From NCBI GenBank assembly GCA_020444165.1, contig JAHLLK010000037.1:1-54813 (forward strand): a DNA stretch of 54,813 bases, written 5' to 3'. How positions within the stretch are numbered: position 1 is the first letter of the stretch; each line of letters opens with the position of its first letter. The stretch is from Deltaproteobacteria bacterium. Lineage in GTDB: Bacteria > Desulfobacterota > Desulfarculia > Desulfarculales > Desulfarculaceae. This document shows, piece after piece, positions 26,170 through 33,546 of the stretch. The position numbers and the translations under genes are program-made. Below the pieces are notes generated by a model that was given only the letters and a program-made list of their open reading frames with translations, was not told where the DNA came from and did not search any database.

Positions 26170-26889
26170 ATGGCAAGATCATTCGAGCAGTATTCCACCG
26201 GAGCGGTGCTGGGCCGGGACGCCGCGGTGGTGTCCGCGTTCATGCGGCGCGTCTACAACTGGATGGCGGCCGGCCTGGCCTTGTCGGGCCTGTTGGCCTG
26301 GTTCACCATGAACTCCCCGGCGCTTTTGGGACAATTCATCACCCCCGAAGGCCCCACCATGTTGTTCTGGATCGCCATCATCGGCGAACTGGGCCTGGTG
26401 CTCGGGGTTTCGGCCGGCATCCGGCGCCTCAGCGTGGGCACGGCCATCGCCTTGTTCCTGGCCTACTCGGCCTTGAACGGCCTCACCCTGGGCATCGTCC
26501 TGTTGGCCTACACCGGGGCCAGCGTGGCCAAGACCTTCCTCATCACGGCCGGCACCTTCGCCGCGGTCTCCCTGTGGGCCACCACCACCAAGCGGGACCT
26601 TTCCGGGGCGGGCAGCTTCCTCATGATGGGCCTGATCGGCATCATCATCGCCAGCGTGGTGAACCTCTTCCTGCGCTCGCCCATGATGGACTGGATCGTG
26701 AGCCTGATCGGCGTGGGCCTGTTCGTGGGCCTCACCGCCTATGACACCCAGCGCCTCCGGGCCATGGTGCTGGAGGCGGCCAACGAGGTCACCGTCTCCA
26801 AGATGGCCGTACTCGGCGCGCTCACCCTCTATCTGGACTTCATCAACCTGTTCCTGTTCCTCTTGCGCTTCCTGGGCGACCGTCGCTAG
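26170..26889 (+). CDS. Bax inhibitor-1 / YccA family membrane protein
   Basis: A seven-helix inner-membrane protein (239 residues) of the Bax1-I superfamily, which includes YccA (an FtsH modulator) and calcium-leak proteins. The hydrophobic segments are evenly spaced from about residue 30 to 235. The conserved C-terminal region GLFVGLTAYDTQRLR, with the paired aspartate-type motif, is followed by ALTLYLDFINLFLFLLRFLG. ATG at 26170 has AAGGAG eight bases upstream; longer upstream reading lacks a ribosome site. It is monocistronic: the next 1.2 kb has no gene. The physiological role in this organism is unknown. Confidence 0.93.
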   Translation: MARSFEQYSTGAVLGRDAAVVSAFMRRVYNWMAAGLALSGLLAWFTMNSPALLGQFITPEGPTMLFWIAIIGELGLVLGVSAGIRRLSVGTAIALFLAYSALNGLTLGIVLLAYTGASVAKTFLITAGTFAAVSLWATTTKRDLSGAGSFLMMGLIGIIIASVVNLFLRSPMMDWIVSLIGVGLFVGLTAYDTQRLRAMVLEAANEVTVSKMAVLGALTLYLDFINLFLFLLRFLGDRR

Positions 26890-26979
26890 AAGCCTGCCCT
26901 GGTCTGATATCGCATCTCTCCGGCCGCGGCTTGCCCTCCCTGGGGCGGGTCGCGGCCGGGGCAGTCCGTATGTAGATTA

Positions 26980-27637
26980 CTGACATAGGCCGTCCTGGCC
27001 TATGTCAGCCGCTAGTTGGTAAAACGTGGTTTTGCCAACTAGCAGGATGTTGAAAAAGTCCCTCCATGGCCTTTTTCAACCAAACTTGACAAAAGCGTGG
27101 TTTTGTCAAGTTTTCCAAATTGCTTGCTTATTCAAAGCCGCGCAATTCGGCGCGCCATCCCCGGGGTCCCCAAACAAGCCGTAGCTTGTTTGGGGTGGTC
27201 CATGGCGCGCCTAGCAGGCTGTTTTTCAACAGCCTGCTAGCACGATAGGCGGCGATTTTGTGAATCGCCACCTTTCGGCGGGCCGTCCGCGGGAGTCCCC
27301 AAGCAAGCCCGCGGCTTGCTTGGGGCAGGTTCATGGCCCGCACCAGACTGTTTTTCAACAACCAGGGTGTGACCTTGCGCTTTTTTCGGCGATGCCGGTC
27401 AGATTTCTTTTCCCCTGACGATAACCGTGCTATACAAGGGGACAAGGAAGCAGATTGTTGGCAAAAGCCGTCCTGGCCTTTGTCCTTTACAGCTTGGCAA
27501 AAGCGTGGTTTTGCCAAGCTGCGCGTTTTGCGGATAATTCGGTAATTATCCGCAAAACGGCGGGCGGTCCATGGCCCGCGGCAGGCTTTTTGTCAACCGC
27601 CTGCTTAGATCAGCCATTTGCCGCCCTTCCGGGGCGG
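26980..27637. repeat. Array of about a dozen perfect hairpins
   Basis: Successive inverted repeats fill this gap: 26980-27008 (12 bp), 27011-27043 (14 bp, one G-T), 27049-27080 (10 bp), 27083-27112 (12 bp), 27149-27211 (outer 10 bp, inner 12 bp), 27211-27240 (13 bp), 27251-27269 (7 bp), 27278-27341 (outer 7 bp, inner 13 bp), 27490-27521 (13 bp), 27524-27559 (16 bp), 27560-27579, 27581-27604 and 27621-27637. Types recur: TTGNCAAAA-GCGTGG-TTTTGNCAA; CCCCAARCAAGC inside an outer stem ending in CATGGC; and AGGCTGTTTTTCAACAGCCT. No protein gene is visible between 26890 and 28130. Confidence 0.85.
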
Positions 27638-27641
27638 CGTC

Positions 27642-27664
27642 AAGTTCCTGCGGGAACTTTTTTT
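27642..27664 (+). terminator. Rho-independent terminator at the end of the hairpin array
   Basis: AAGTTCC (27642-27648) pairs with GGAACTT (27653-27659), loop TGCG, running into T7 (27658-27664). This is a textbook plus-strand terminator. It lies 750 bases past the Bax1-I gene and directly after the hairpin array, so either the array is transcribed from that gene or it holds its own start site. Confidence 0.75.
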
Positions 27665-27773
27665 GGGGGGTGGCGGGGTCTCCGCCGCCCCAGGGGAGAC
27701 CATGGCCTGGTCTCTGGATTGCGTGGGCGCCCAGGGCTGTGGGCCAATGGCTAATTGGTCTTACCAGACTTTA

Positions 27774-27803
27774 TTGACAGGCTATGCCGCCCAGGCGCAT
27801 AAT
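27774..27803 (+). promoter_or_regulatory. Strong sigma70-type promoter for porCDAB
   Basis: A perfect TTGACA (27774-27779) and CATAAT (27798-27803, 5 of 6 matches) are separated by 18 bases. The predicted start is near 27810, giving a leader of about 320 nucleotides before the first por gene. Confidence 0.7.
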
Positions 27804-27809
27804 AACGAC

Positions 27810-28130
27810 AAATCATTTGCATCGCTGGTAAAAAACGCAACCCCCCGGGCCTTCCCAAGGCCTCGGGCCGTCCGCCTGGGGCGGTGATTTCCGGGCCGAG
27901 GCTCCGCCGGCAAGTTGGCAAGTCCGCGTGCTTGCTCCCGATACAGTGGCGGAGTCGCGTGCGCAGTTGAAAAAGGCGGACCCCATTGGGCCCGCTTCTT
28001 GCCGCGGGGCTTTCCGGACCCGCGCGGCCTTTCGCTCCGGTGGCCTCCTCGCGCCCCCGGCGGCGGGAGAGCCCCCCCGGGGCGCTTTCCGGAAATTGGT
28101 AGAAAACCATGTAGGTACGAGGAGTTTTCC
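27810..28130 (+). other. Long 5' leader of the por operon
   Basis: About 320 bases between the predicted transcription start and the porC start codon, without a supported gene. It contains several G/C-rich inverted repeats (for example GGCCTTCCCAAGGCC near 27850) and a G/C-rich stretch before GAGGAG. No known riboswitch consensus was recognised. A short run, AGTTGAAAAAGGCGG near 27965, resembles part of the hairpin-array modules. Confidence 0.4.
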
Positions 28131-28679
28131 ATGATTGAGGTCAGATTTCACGGCCGCGGCGGTCAGGGCGCGGTGACCTCGGCCGAGCTTATGGCTCTGG
28201 CGGCCATAGCCCAGGGCAAATACGCCCAGGCCTTCCCGTCGTTCGGGCCCGAGCGCCGTGGTGCGCCGGTGCAGGCCTTTTTGCGCATCAGCGATGAGCC
28301 CATCCGCCTCCGGGAGAAAATTTATCAGCCGGATATGGTGGTAGTGCTCGACCCGTCGCTATTGGCTTCCGGGGGGGTAAAAAGCGGCCTGAAAGAGGGC
28401 GGCACCTTGGTGGCCAACAGCTCCAAGGACGTGGCCGCCGTGCGCGGGGAGTGCGGTTTCAACGGACGGACGGCCGTGGTGGACGCCGACCTGGTGGCCC
28501 AGGAGGAACTGGGCGTGCCCATCACCAACACCACCATGCTGGGCGCCCTCTTGAAGGCTTCGGGTCTCCTGGACCTGTCGGCCATCGAAAAGCCCCTGGA
28601 CGACCGTTTCGGCCGTCTGGCCGCGAAGAATTTGAAAGCCCTCTCCCGGGCCTATAACGAAACCGTAATCGAGGAGTGA
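28131..28679 (+). CDS. porC: 2-oxoacid:ferredoxin oxidoreductase, gamma subunit
   Basis: The gamma subunit of the four-subunit oxidoreductase that interconverts pyruvate (or a related 2-oxoacid) and acyl-CoA, CO2 and reduced ferredoxin. It has 182 residues. The N-terminal family motif is EVRFHGRGGQGAVTSAELMA, followed by FGPERRGAPVQAFLRIS. ATG at 28131 follows GAGGAG by eight bases; longer upstream reading would be leader. It is the first gene of a four-gene operon, with four bases between it and the delta-subunit gene. The pyruvate assignment rests on the beta subunit. Other 2-oxoacids such as 2-oxoisovalerate are possible. Confidence 0.93.
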   Translation: MIEVRFHGRGGQGAVTSAELMALAAIAQGKYAQAFPSFGPERRGAPVQAFLRISDEPIRLREKIYQPDMVVVLDPSLLASGGVKSGLKEGGTLVANSSKDVAAVRGECGFNGRTAVVDADLVAQEELGVPITNTTMLGALLKASGLLDLSAIEKPLDDRFGRLAAKNLKALSRAYNETVIEE

Positions 28680-28683
28680 AATC

Positions 28684-29013
28684 ATGGCCGACGAAGGCAT
28701 GGTCTCCTGGAAGAATCTGGCCTTGGGTTGCGCCATGACCGAGCCCGGCAGCAGCCGCCGCTTCAACACCGGCGACTGGCGCGGCCGCCAGTATCCAGTG
28801 ACCGACCGAGAAAAATGCATCAAATGCGGGCTGTGTTACATCATCTGCCCGGACATGGCTTATACCCCCGATCCCAAAGCCGAAGGCTTCTACAACTGGG
28901 ACGGGTTCTACTGCAAGGGCTGTGGCATCTGCATTGCGGAGTGCCCCAAGAGCGCCATCAGCTGGAAAGAAATGAAAGAGGAGGACAAGTATGGGCCGGC
29001 GTGTGGGTCTTGA
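28684..29013 (+). CDS. porD: 2-oxoacid:ferredoxin oxidoreductase, delta subunit
   Basis: A ferredoxin-like subunit (109 residues) that passes electrons from the thiamine site to external ferredoxin. Two 4Fe-4S motifs are complete: CIKCGLCYIICP at about 40-51 and CKGCGICIAECP at about 78-89. About 35 N-terminal residues with GNTGDW-like sequence (FNTGDWRGRQYPV) precede the clusters, as is usual for PorD. ATG at 28684 starts four bases after porC. Its 3' end overlaps the alpha-subunit start by 23 bases, so translation is probably coupled. Confidence 0.95.
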   Translation: MADEGMVSWKNLALGCAMTEPGSSRRFNTGDWRGRQYPVTDREKCIKCGLCYIICPDMAYTPDPKAEGFYNWDGFYCKGCGICIAECPKSAISWKEMKEEDKYGPACGS

Positions 29014-30166
29014 GGTTTCCCTGGCCTGCAGCGAGGCCGTTAAATTGGCCAACGTGGACGTGATCGCTGCCTATCCCATCACGCCCCAAACCCATATCGT
29101 GGAGCACTTGGCCGAGCTGGTGGCCGACGGCCACCTGGACGCGGAATTCGTGCCGGTGGAGAGCGAGCACTCGGCCATGAGCGCCTGCATCGGCTCGGCC
29201 GCCGCCGGCGCGCGCACCTTCACCTCCACGGCTTCCCAGGGCCTGGCCCTGATGCACGAGATCCTGTTCATCGCGGCCAGCTTGCGGCTGCCCATCGTCA
29301 TGGCCGTGGCCAACCGCTCCCTGTCCGGGCCCATCAGCATCTGGAACGACCACTCGGACGTGATGAGCGAGCGGGACATCAACTGGATCCAGATCTTCGC
29401 CGAGAACGGCCAGGAGGTCCTGGACCTGACCCTGCACGCCTTCCGGGTGGCCGAGGATCACCGGGTGCAGCTCCCGGTGTCCGTGAACCTGGACGGCTTC
29501 ATCCTGTCCCACGTCATCGAGCCCATCGAGATGCCGGACCAGGCCGAGGTGGACCAGTTCCTGCCGGAGTTCGTGCCGGCCCACCGCCTGGACCCCGAAA
29601 AACCCATCAGCATGGGCATGGTGGGCGTGCCCGAGGTGTACACCGAGGCCAAAAAGGCCCTCCTGGTGGCCCTCGAGGACTCCTACCCGGTGATCTGCGA
29701 GCACTGGGACAACTTCGCCAAGGTGTTCGGCCGCAAGTACCTGCCCATCGAAACCTATAAGACCGAGGGCGCCGACACCCTGTTCGTGACCATGGGCTCC
29801 CTGGGCGAGACCTGCATGACCGCGGTGGACGAGCTCAGGGCCGAGGGCAAGAAGGTGGGCCAGGTGCGCATCCGCCTGTGGCGGCCCTTCCCCACCGACG
29901 ACTTCCTGAAGGCCGTCGCCGGGGCCAAGACCCTGGTGGTGATGGACCGGGCCCTGTCGCCGGGCGTGTTCGCCGGGCCGGTGGCCACCGAGCTTCGGGC
30001 CTTGTTGTATGCCCACAAGAAGGACGTCTACGTGGCTGACTACGTGGCGGGCTTGGCGGGCCGGGATGTGACCCGCTGCGAGTTCCGCGAAATGCTGGAC
30101 AGGGCGGAAAAGGCCGCGGCCACCGGCCAGGTGATGCCCTCTCAGATGGTGGGGGTGAAGGAATGA
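28991..30166 (+). CDS. porA: 2-oxoacid:ferredoxin oxidoreductase, alpha subunit
   Basis: A 391-residue alpha subunit. Domain I carries AAYPITPQTHIVEHLAEL and VESEHSAMSACIGSAAAGAR, then TSTASQGLALMHE, the conserved pyrimidine-side thiamine diphosphate region. Residues about 250-350 form the transketolase C-terminal-like domain (VRIRLWRPFP). ATG at 28991 lies inside the end of porD; the ribosome site is GAGGA within AAAGAGGAC. The stop overlaps the beta-subunit start in ATGAGC spacing (30163-30166). The gene order gamma-delta-alpha-beta is the classical POR order of archaea and anaerobic bacteria, not the single-chain clostridial enzyme. Confidence 0.95.
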   Translation: MGRRVGLEVSLACSEAVKLANVDVIAAYPITPQTHIVEHLAELVADGHLDAEFVPVESEHSAMSACIGSAAAGARTFTSTASQGLALMHEILFIAASLRLPIVMAVANRSLSGPISIWNDHSDVMSERDINWIQIFAENGQEVLDLTLHAFRVAEDHRVQLPVSVNLDGFILSHVIEPIEMPDQAEVDQFLPEFVPAHRLDPEKPISMGMVGVPEVYTEAKKALLVALEDSYPVICEHWDNFAKVFGRKYLPIETYKTEGADTLFVTMGSLGETCMTAVDELRAEGKKVGQVRIRLWRPFPTDDFLKAVAGAKTLVVMDRALSPGVFAGPVATELRALLYAHKKDVYVADYVAGLAGRDVTRCEFREMLDRAEKAAATGQVMPSQMVGVKE

Positions 30167-31131
30167 GCATGACAGCCGCCGAAGCCATCAAGAACATCGA
30201 AAAGATCACGCCCAAGAAAATGCCCCTGGAAGAGCCCCTGGCCCAGGGTCACCGCGCCTGCCAGGGCTGCGGCGAGGTCATGGCGTTGCGCATGGTCGCC
30301 AAGGCCGTGGGCATGAACATGATCGCCGTGTCGGCCACCGGCTGCATGGAGATCATCACCTCGTCCTATCCCCAGACCGCCTGGAACGTGCCCTGGCTGC
30401 ACGTGGCCTTCGAGAACGCCGCCAGCGTGGCCTCGGGGGTGGAAGCCGGCCGCAAGGCCCTGATCCGCAAGGGCAAGCTGGCCGACTCCGGCACCAAGGT
30501 CCTGGCCTTTGCCGGCGATGGCGGCACCGCCGACATCGGCCTCCAGGCCCTGTCGGGCGCCCTGGAGCGGGGCCACGACATGACCTACGTGTGCCTGGAC
30601 AACGAGGCCTACATGAACACGGGCGTGCAGCGCTCCAGCAGCACCCCCTATGGGGCCATGACCACCACCAGCCCTCCCGGGTCCAAGTCCAAGGGGCAGT
30701 TCTCCTGGAAGAAGAACATGCCCATGATCGCGGCGGCCCACAACGTGCCCTACGTGGCCACCGCCAGCCCGGCCTGGCACCTGGACCTGATGAACAAGGT
30801 CCGCCGCGCCGTGGCCGCCCCCGGGCCGGCCTACCTGCACATCTACAGCCCTTGCCCCACCGGCTGGCGCTGCGCGCCGGAGTCGGCCATCCAGTTCTCC
30901 CGCCTGGCCGTGCAGAGCCGGGTGTTCCCCCTGTACGAGGTCATCGACGGACAGTACAAGCTGTCCCGCGACGTCAAGGACCCCGTGCCGGTCAGCGACT
31001 ACTTCAAGGGCCAGCGCCGCTTCCGCCACCTCAAGGAAGAAGATGTGGCCTACATACAAAAAAGAGTGGACGCAGATTGGGAACGCCTGCTAAGATTGGT
31101 TCAGGCTACCAACCCGGGCGGCGCCGAATAA
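30163..31131 (+). CDS. porB: 2-oxoacid:ferredoxin oxidoreductase, beta subunit
   Basis: The beta subunit (322 residues), which binds thiamine diphosphate and a 4Fe-4S cluster. The cysteines are at CQGCG (about 26-30), TGCME (about 62) and SPCPTGW (about 228). The thiamine/Mg site is GDGGTADIGLQALSGALERG followed by LDNEAYMNTGVQRS. The stretch STPYGAMTTTSPPG is characteristic of pyruvate-type PorB, which supports pyruvate as substrate. It is the last gene of the operon; two hairpin terminators follow. The enzyme would feed acetyl-CoA and low-potential ferredoxin to anaerobic respiration, or fix CO2 in reverse. Confidence 0.95.
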   Translation: MSMTAAEAIKNIEKITPKKMPLEEPLAQGHRACQGCGEVMALRMVAKAVGMNMIAVSATGCMEIITSSYPQTAWNVPWLHVAFENAASVASGVEAGRKALIRKGKLADSGTKVLAFAGDGGTADIGLQALSGALERGHDMTYVCLDNEAYMNTGVQRSSSTPYGAMTTTSPPGSKSKGQFSWKKNMPMIAAAHNVPYVATASPAWHLDLMNKVRRAVAAPGPAYLHIYSPCPTGWRCAPESAIQFSRLAVQSRVFPLYEVIDGQYKLSRDVKDPVPVSDYFKGQRRFRHLKEEDVAYIQKRVDADWERLLRLVQATNPGGAE

Positions 31132-31185
31132 AGGCCGCGCGGGAATCGAAAGATGAGACATGGTAGCCCCTGAGTAGCCCCCCAC

Positions 31186-31247
31186 CCCTGCACGCCGTCG
31201 TTGTTTGCCTTGTTTGCAACTGCGACGGCGTGCAGGGAATCTTTTTT
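31186..31247 (+). terminator. Rho-independent terminator of the por operon
   Basis: A perfect 15-bp stem, CCCTGCACGCCGTCG (31186-31200) with its complement at 31223-31237, encloses a 22-base loop. T7 follows at 31241-31247, three bases after the stem. It lies 55 bases past the porB stop. Confidence 0.85.
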
Positions 31248-31281
31248 TAGGGGCCGGCTGCCGATAACAGGCTGACTAGGG

Positions 31282-31314
31282 GCCGCTCCGCCATCTGGCG
31301 GGGCGGCTTTTTTT
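31282..31314 (+). terminator. Second plus-strand terminator
   Basis: GCCGCTCCGCC (31282-31292) pairs with GGCGGGGCGGC (31297-31307), one G-T wobble, loop ATCT, then T7 (31308-31314). It lies 35 bases after the first terminator. It is either a back-up for the por operon or the end of a short separate transcript. Confidence 0.8.
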
Positions 31315-31776
31315 CGTGATGGCAGGAAACTGGCGGCCGGCCGGGGCCGGGCGCGGGGGGGCGCGGGCCGCCGCCGTCGTGTCGCCGGCCCGGGATTGGG
31401 CGGCAGCGAAAAACTGGAGGTCAGCCCGCCACTTTTCCCCGCCTCGCTGGACCCGGAGCGGGCGCGCTCCGGGGCGGTGGGCTTTAAAAATGGCCGGGAA
31501 GGGGAGCCCGGCCCACGGCCCGGCCTTGCCGGTTCTCGCGGGAGCGGGGTGGTCTCTCCGGGTGTGGCGGGGAGGGGTCGAGGGCGGCTTGCGTGATCCC
31601 CCGGGTACCGCCGTGGGGGGGAGCCGGAGTTGGGGGCGGGGAAGGTTGGGAAGGGATGGGGTGCGAGGCAGGCCGTCCGCTTCGCGATGGCCTCGCTTCC
31701 GGGGTTCAGGGGGACGAGCCGGGCTCGCGGTGCTCTGCTAGGTCCGGCCGGCGAGGGGAGGGGAGGCCCGCGCGCG
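31315..31776. other. Gene-free G/C-rich segment
   Basis: About 460 bases between the por terminators and the first direct repeat. It has G-rich runs on the plus strand and no reading frame with a ribosome site or recognisable protein. Nothing else is identified. Confidence 0.5.
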
Positions 31777-31821
31777 CCGCGCCATTCCTTCCTCGGCTAC
31801 CTTCTTGCCTTACCCAACCTC
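31777..31821. repeat. Direct repeat, left copy (bounds repeat array)
   Basis: About 45 bases, beginning CCGCGCCATTCCTTCC, with TACCTTCTTGCC and TACCCAA further on. It matches 32422-32466 at all but about five positions. The right copy runs into the stop codon of the SprT-like gene, so the left copy looks like a duplicated 3' flank. Confidence 0.75.
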
Positions 31822-31893
31822 TTATCCCTTTTAGCCCGCACCGTTCCTCGGCCGCCTCCCCGGGCCGGCAGCTACCCCCTGCCAGGGTCTCTT

Positions 31894-32406
31894 GGCGAGC
31901 CAACTTCGGGAGCACGCGCGATGCCGTGCGAAGGTTAGCCCCGCCCGACCCGCATTGCCAGCAGCGGCACGCTGCCCGGGGTGATGGGTTTTGCGGCGAG
32001 CCAGCTTCGGGAGTTGTCAGCTTTGGTGCGGAGGTTGGCCTCGCCCGACACGCATTGCCCGCCGCGGCGACGCGGCCCCGACACGCATTGCCCACCGCGG
32101 CATGCGGCCCGAGATGGTGTGTTTTGCGGCGAGCCAACTCCGGGAGCGCGCAAGCTGGGCCCGAAGGTTGGCCTCGCCCGACACGCATTGCCCGCCGCGG
32201 CGACGCGGCCCCGACCCGCATTGCCCGCCGCGGCATGCGGCCCGAGATGGTGTGATTTGCGGCGAGCCAACTTCGGGAGCGCGCAAGCTGGGCCCGAAGG
32301 TTAGCCCCGCCCGACCCGCATCGCCAGCAGCGGCACGCTGCCCCGACACGCATTGCCCGCCGCGGCGACGCGGCCCCGACCCGCATTGCCCGCAGCGGCA
32401 CGCTGC
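31894..32406. repeat. Tandem two-module structured repeat array
   Basis: Four A modules (31894-31945, 31995-32045, 32128-32178, 32261-32312) alternate with eight B modules. A is a long imperfect hairpin: in the third copy GGCGAG, CCAA and C(T/C)CCGGG on the left pair with CCCGAAG, TTGG and CTCGCC on the right. B is CCGACMCGCATTGCC followed by a small hairpin at 31961-31975, 32061-32076, about 32093, 32194-32209, 32227-32241, 32327-32341, 32359-32374 and 32392-32406. The B hairpins come as GCCGCG-GCGA-CGCGGC, GCCGC-GGCAT-GCGGC and GCAGCG-GCA-CGCTGC, so paired bases change together. No gene lies inside. Confidence 0.85.
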
Positions 32407-32421
32407 CGGCACGCTGCCGAC

Positions 32422-32466
32422 CCGCGCCATTCCTTCCCCGGGTACCTTCTTGCCCTACCCAAACTC
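32422..32466. repeat. Direct repeat, right copy
   Basis: The partner of 31777-31821, with about 40 of 45 identical bases. Similarity stops where the SprT-like coding sequence begins (its stop codon is at 32465-32467). The two copies enclose the whole A/B array. Confidence 0.75.
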
Positions 32467-33061
32467 AGTCCTCCCGGCCGGGGTCCGGCCCGGGGTCCGC
32501 GGTGGCCAAAAGGTCCACCACCTCCCAGGCCAGGAGGTTCCGGCCGCAGGCGCGGCATTTGCGCCGGCCCAGAAAGCGGCGGCCGGCCCGCTGGCGGCGG
32601 CGGAAGGCGTTGCCGCAGGAGCAGCGGTACTCCCAGCGCTCCGGGGGCAGCCAGTCGCCCGCCGCGGCCCGGGGGTGGCCCTCCACCTCGGCCAGGATCT
32701 GCTTCCAGAGGGGCCCGTGCCCGGCCGAGCGGCCGGCTTGCTGGTTGGCTATGGCATGGGCCGCCTCGTGCCGGAGCACCCCCAGCACGTCCTCCCAGGG
32801 CATGCTGGTCACGAAGCGGGGGTTCAGGTGAATCTCCTGCTCCAGGGCGCCGCCCCGGGCCACCCGGGCCCGGCAGCAGCCGGCCGCGGTGCGGAGCCGC
32901 GGGTTCAGCACCAGGACCGGCGGCGGCGCCAGCCGCCACCGGCGGGTCAGGCGGGCCAGCTCTTCCCGGAGTTTCGCTTCGATTTCAGGCAAATTCACGT
33001 AGGGGTTCCCACGGGGCAGAGGGAAAGGGACAAACCGCTCCCCCGCGGATACCACGGGCAA
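32465..33061 (-). CDS. SprT-like metallopeptidase-fold protein
   Basis: 198 residues. A zinc-protease motif, LRHEAAHAIA (HExxH), is followed by GHGPLWKQIL, the third-ligand region of the SprT/Spartan family. The C-terminus has a zinc ribbon with two cysteine pairs: CSCG and, after RRFLGRRK, CRACG. Eukaryotic relatives cut DNA-crosslinked proteins; bacterial SprT functions are poorly known. The start used is TTG at 33061. The ribosome site is weak, and an internal start nearer PEIEAKLREELARL cannot be excluded. It lies in the same direction as, and 39 bases after, the ArsC-like gene. Confidence 0.85.
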   Translation of the reverse strand: MPVVSAGERFVPFPLPRGNPYVNLPEIEAKLREELARLTRRWRLAPPPVLVLNPRLRTAAGCCRARVARGGALEQEIHLNPRFVTSMPWEDVLGVLRHEAAHAIANQQAGRSAGHGPLWKQILAEVEGHPRAAAGDWLPPERWEYRCSCGNAFRRRQRAGRRFLGRRKCRACGRNLLAWEVVDLLATADPGPDPGRED

Positions 33062-33099
33062 GCGGCTCAGGTCCAGAATTTACGGGGGGGAGCGCGGAT

Positions 33100-33546
33100 T
33101 TATTCCCCGGCGGCCAGGGAGTCCAGCCAGGCCGTGACCCAGTCCCGGAGCTGGTCCCGCACCTGGCGGGTCTGGGCCAGTTGCTCCTCGGCGTCTCCCT
33201 GGAAGGAACAGGGCTCGGGCAGATCCCAGGACAACAGCCGCGCTCCCGGGAAGACCGGCAAGGCGAAGCCGTGGGTTTCCCGGGCGCAGAGCACCACATA
33301 GTCGAAGCGGGCGCCCCGGCGGGCCAGGTCATGGATATTCCGGCTGCGGTGACCCGCGAGGTCCAGCCCGATTTCCCTCATCACCTCCTGGGCCAGGGGC
33401 AACAGCTCCCGGGGCTCGAAGCCCGCGCTCTCGGCCCGCACCTGGCCGCCGCCGTGCTCCCGCGCGAAATACTCGGCCATCACGCTGCGGGCGCTGTTGT
33501 GCACACATACGAAAAGGACCCTGGTCCGGGTGCCCAAAGCGGTCAT
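33100..33546 (-). CDS. ArsC-like / low-MW tyrosine phosphatase fold protein
   Basis: 148 residues with the phosphatase P-loop FVCVHNSARS (CX5R, C13 as nucleophile). The general-acid region is WDLPEPCSF. This is the layout of thioredoxin-coupled arsenate reductases, which reduce arsenate through three cysteines in series. The second cysteine is present (VVLCARE). The third, expected about seven residues later before PVFPG, is absent in ETHGFALPVFPG, although a cysteine occurs later in PEPCSF. So arsenate reduction by the classical relay is uncertain, and a phosphatase role is possible. ATG at 33546 has GGGGAG upstream. No arsenite pump or ArsR is adjacent. Confidence 0.82.
   Translation of the reverse strand: MTALGTRTRVLFVCVHNSARSVMAEYFAREHGGGQVRAESAGFEPRELLPLAQEVMREIGLDLAGHRSRNIHDLARRGARFDYVVLCARETHGFALPVFPGARLLSWDLPEPCSFQGDAEEQLAQTRQVRDQLRDWVTAWLDSLAAGE

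Noticed and set aside
26980..27637. Integron attC array or CRISPR array
   Set aside because: No RYYYAAC/GTRRRY core-site pairs bracketing cassettes, no cassette genes, no integrase, no regular spacer length, and no identical repeats with unique spacers. The hairpins are of varied length and sequence.
31316..32255. Open frames of 100-230 residues on both strands
   Set aside because: Compositions are dominated by Arg, Gly, Pro and Ala from G/C-rich repeats. No ribosome sites, no recognisable folds, and several frames overlap on both strands.
31894..32406. CRISPR array
   Set aside because: Repeats are long composite hairpins with variants and no unique spacers; no cas genes are nearby.
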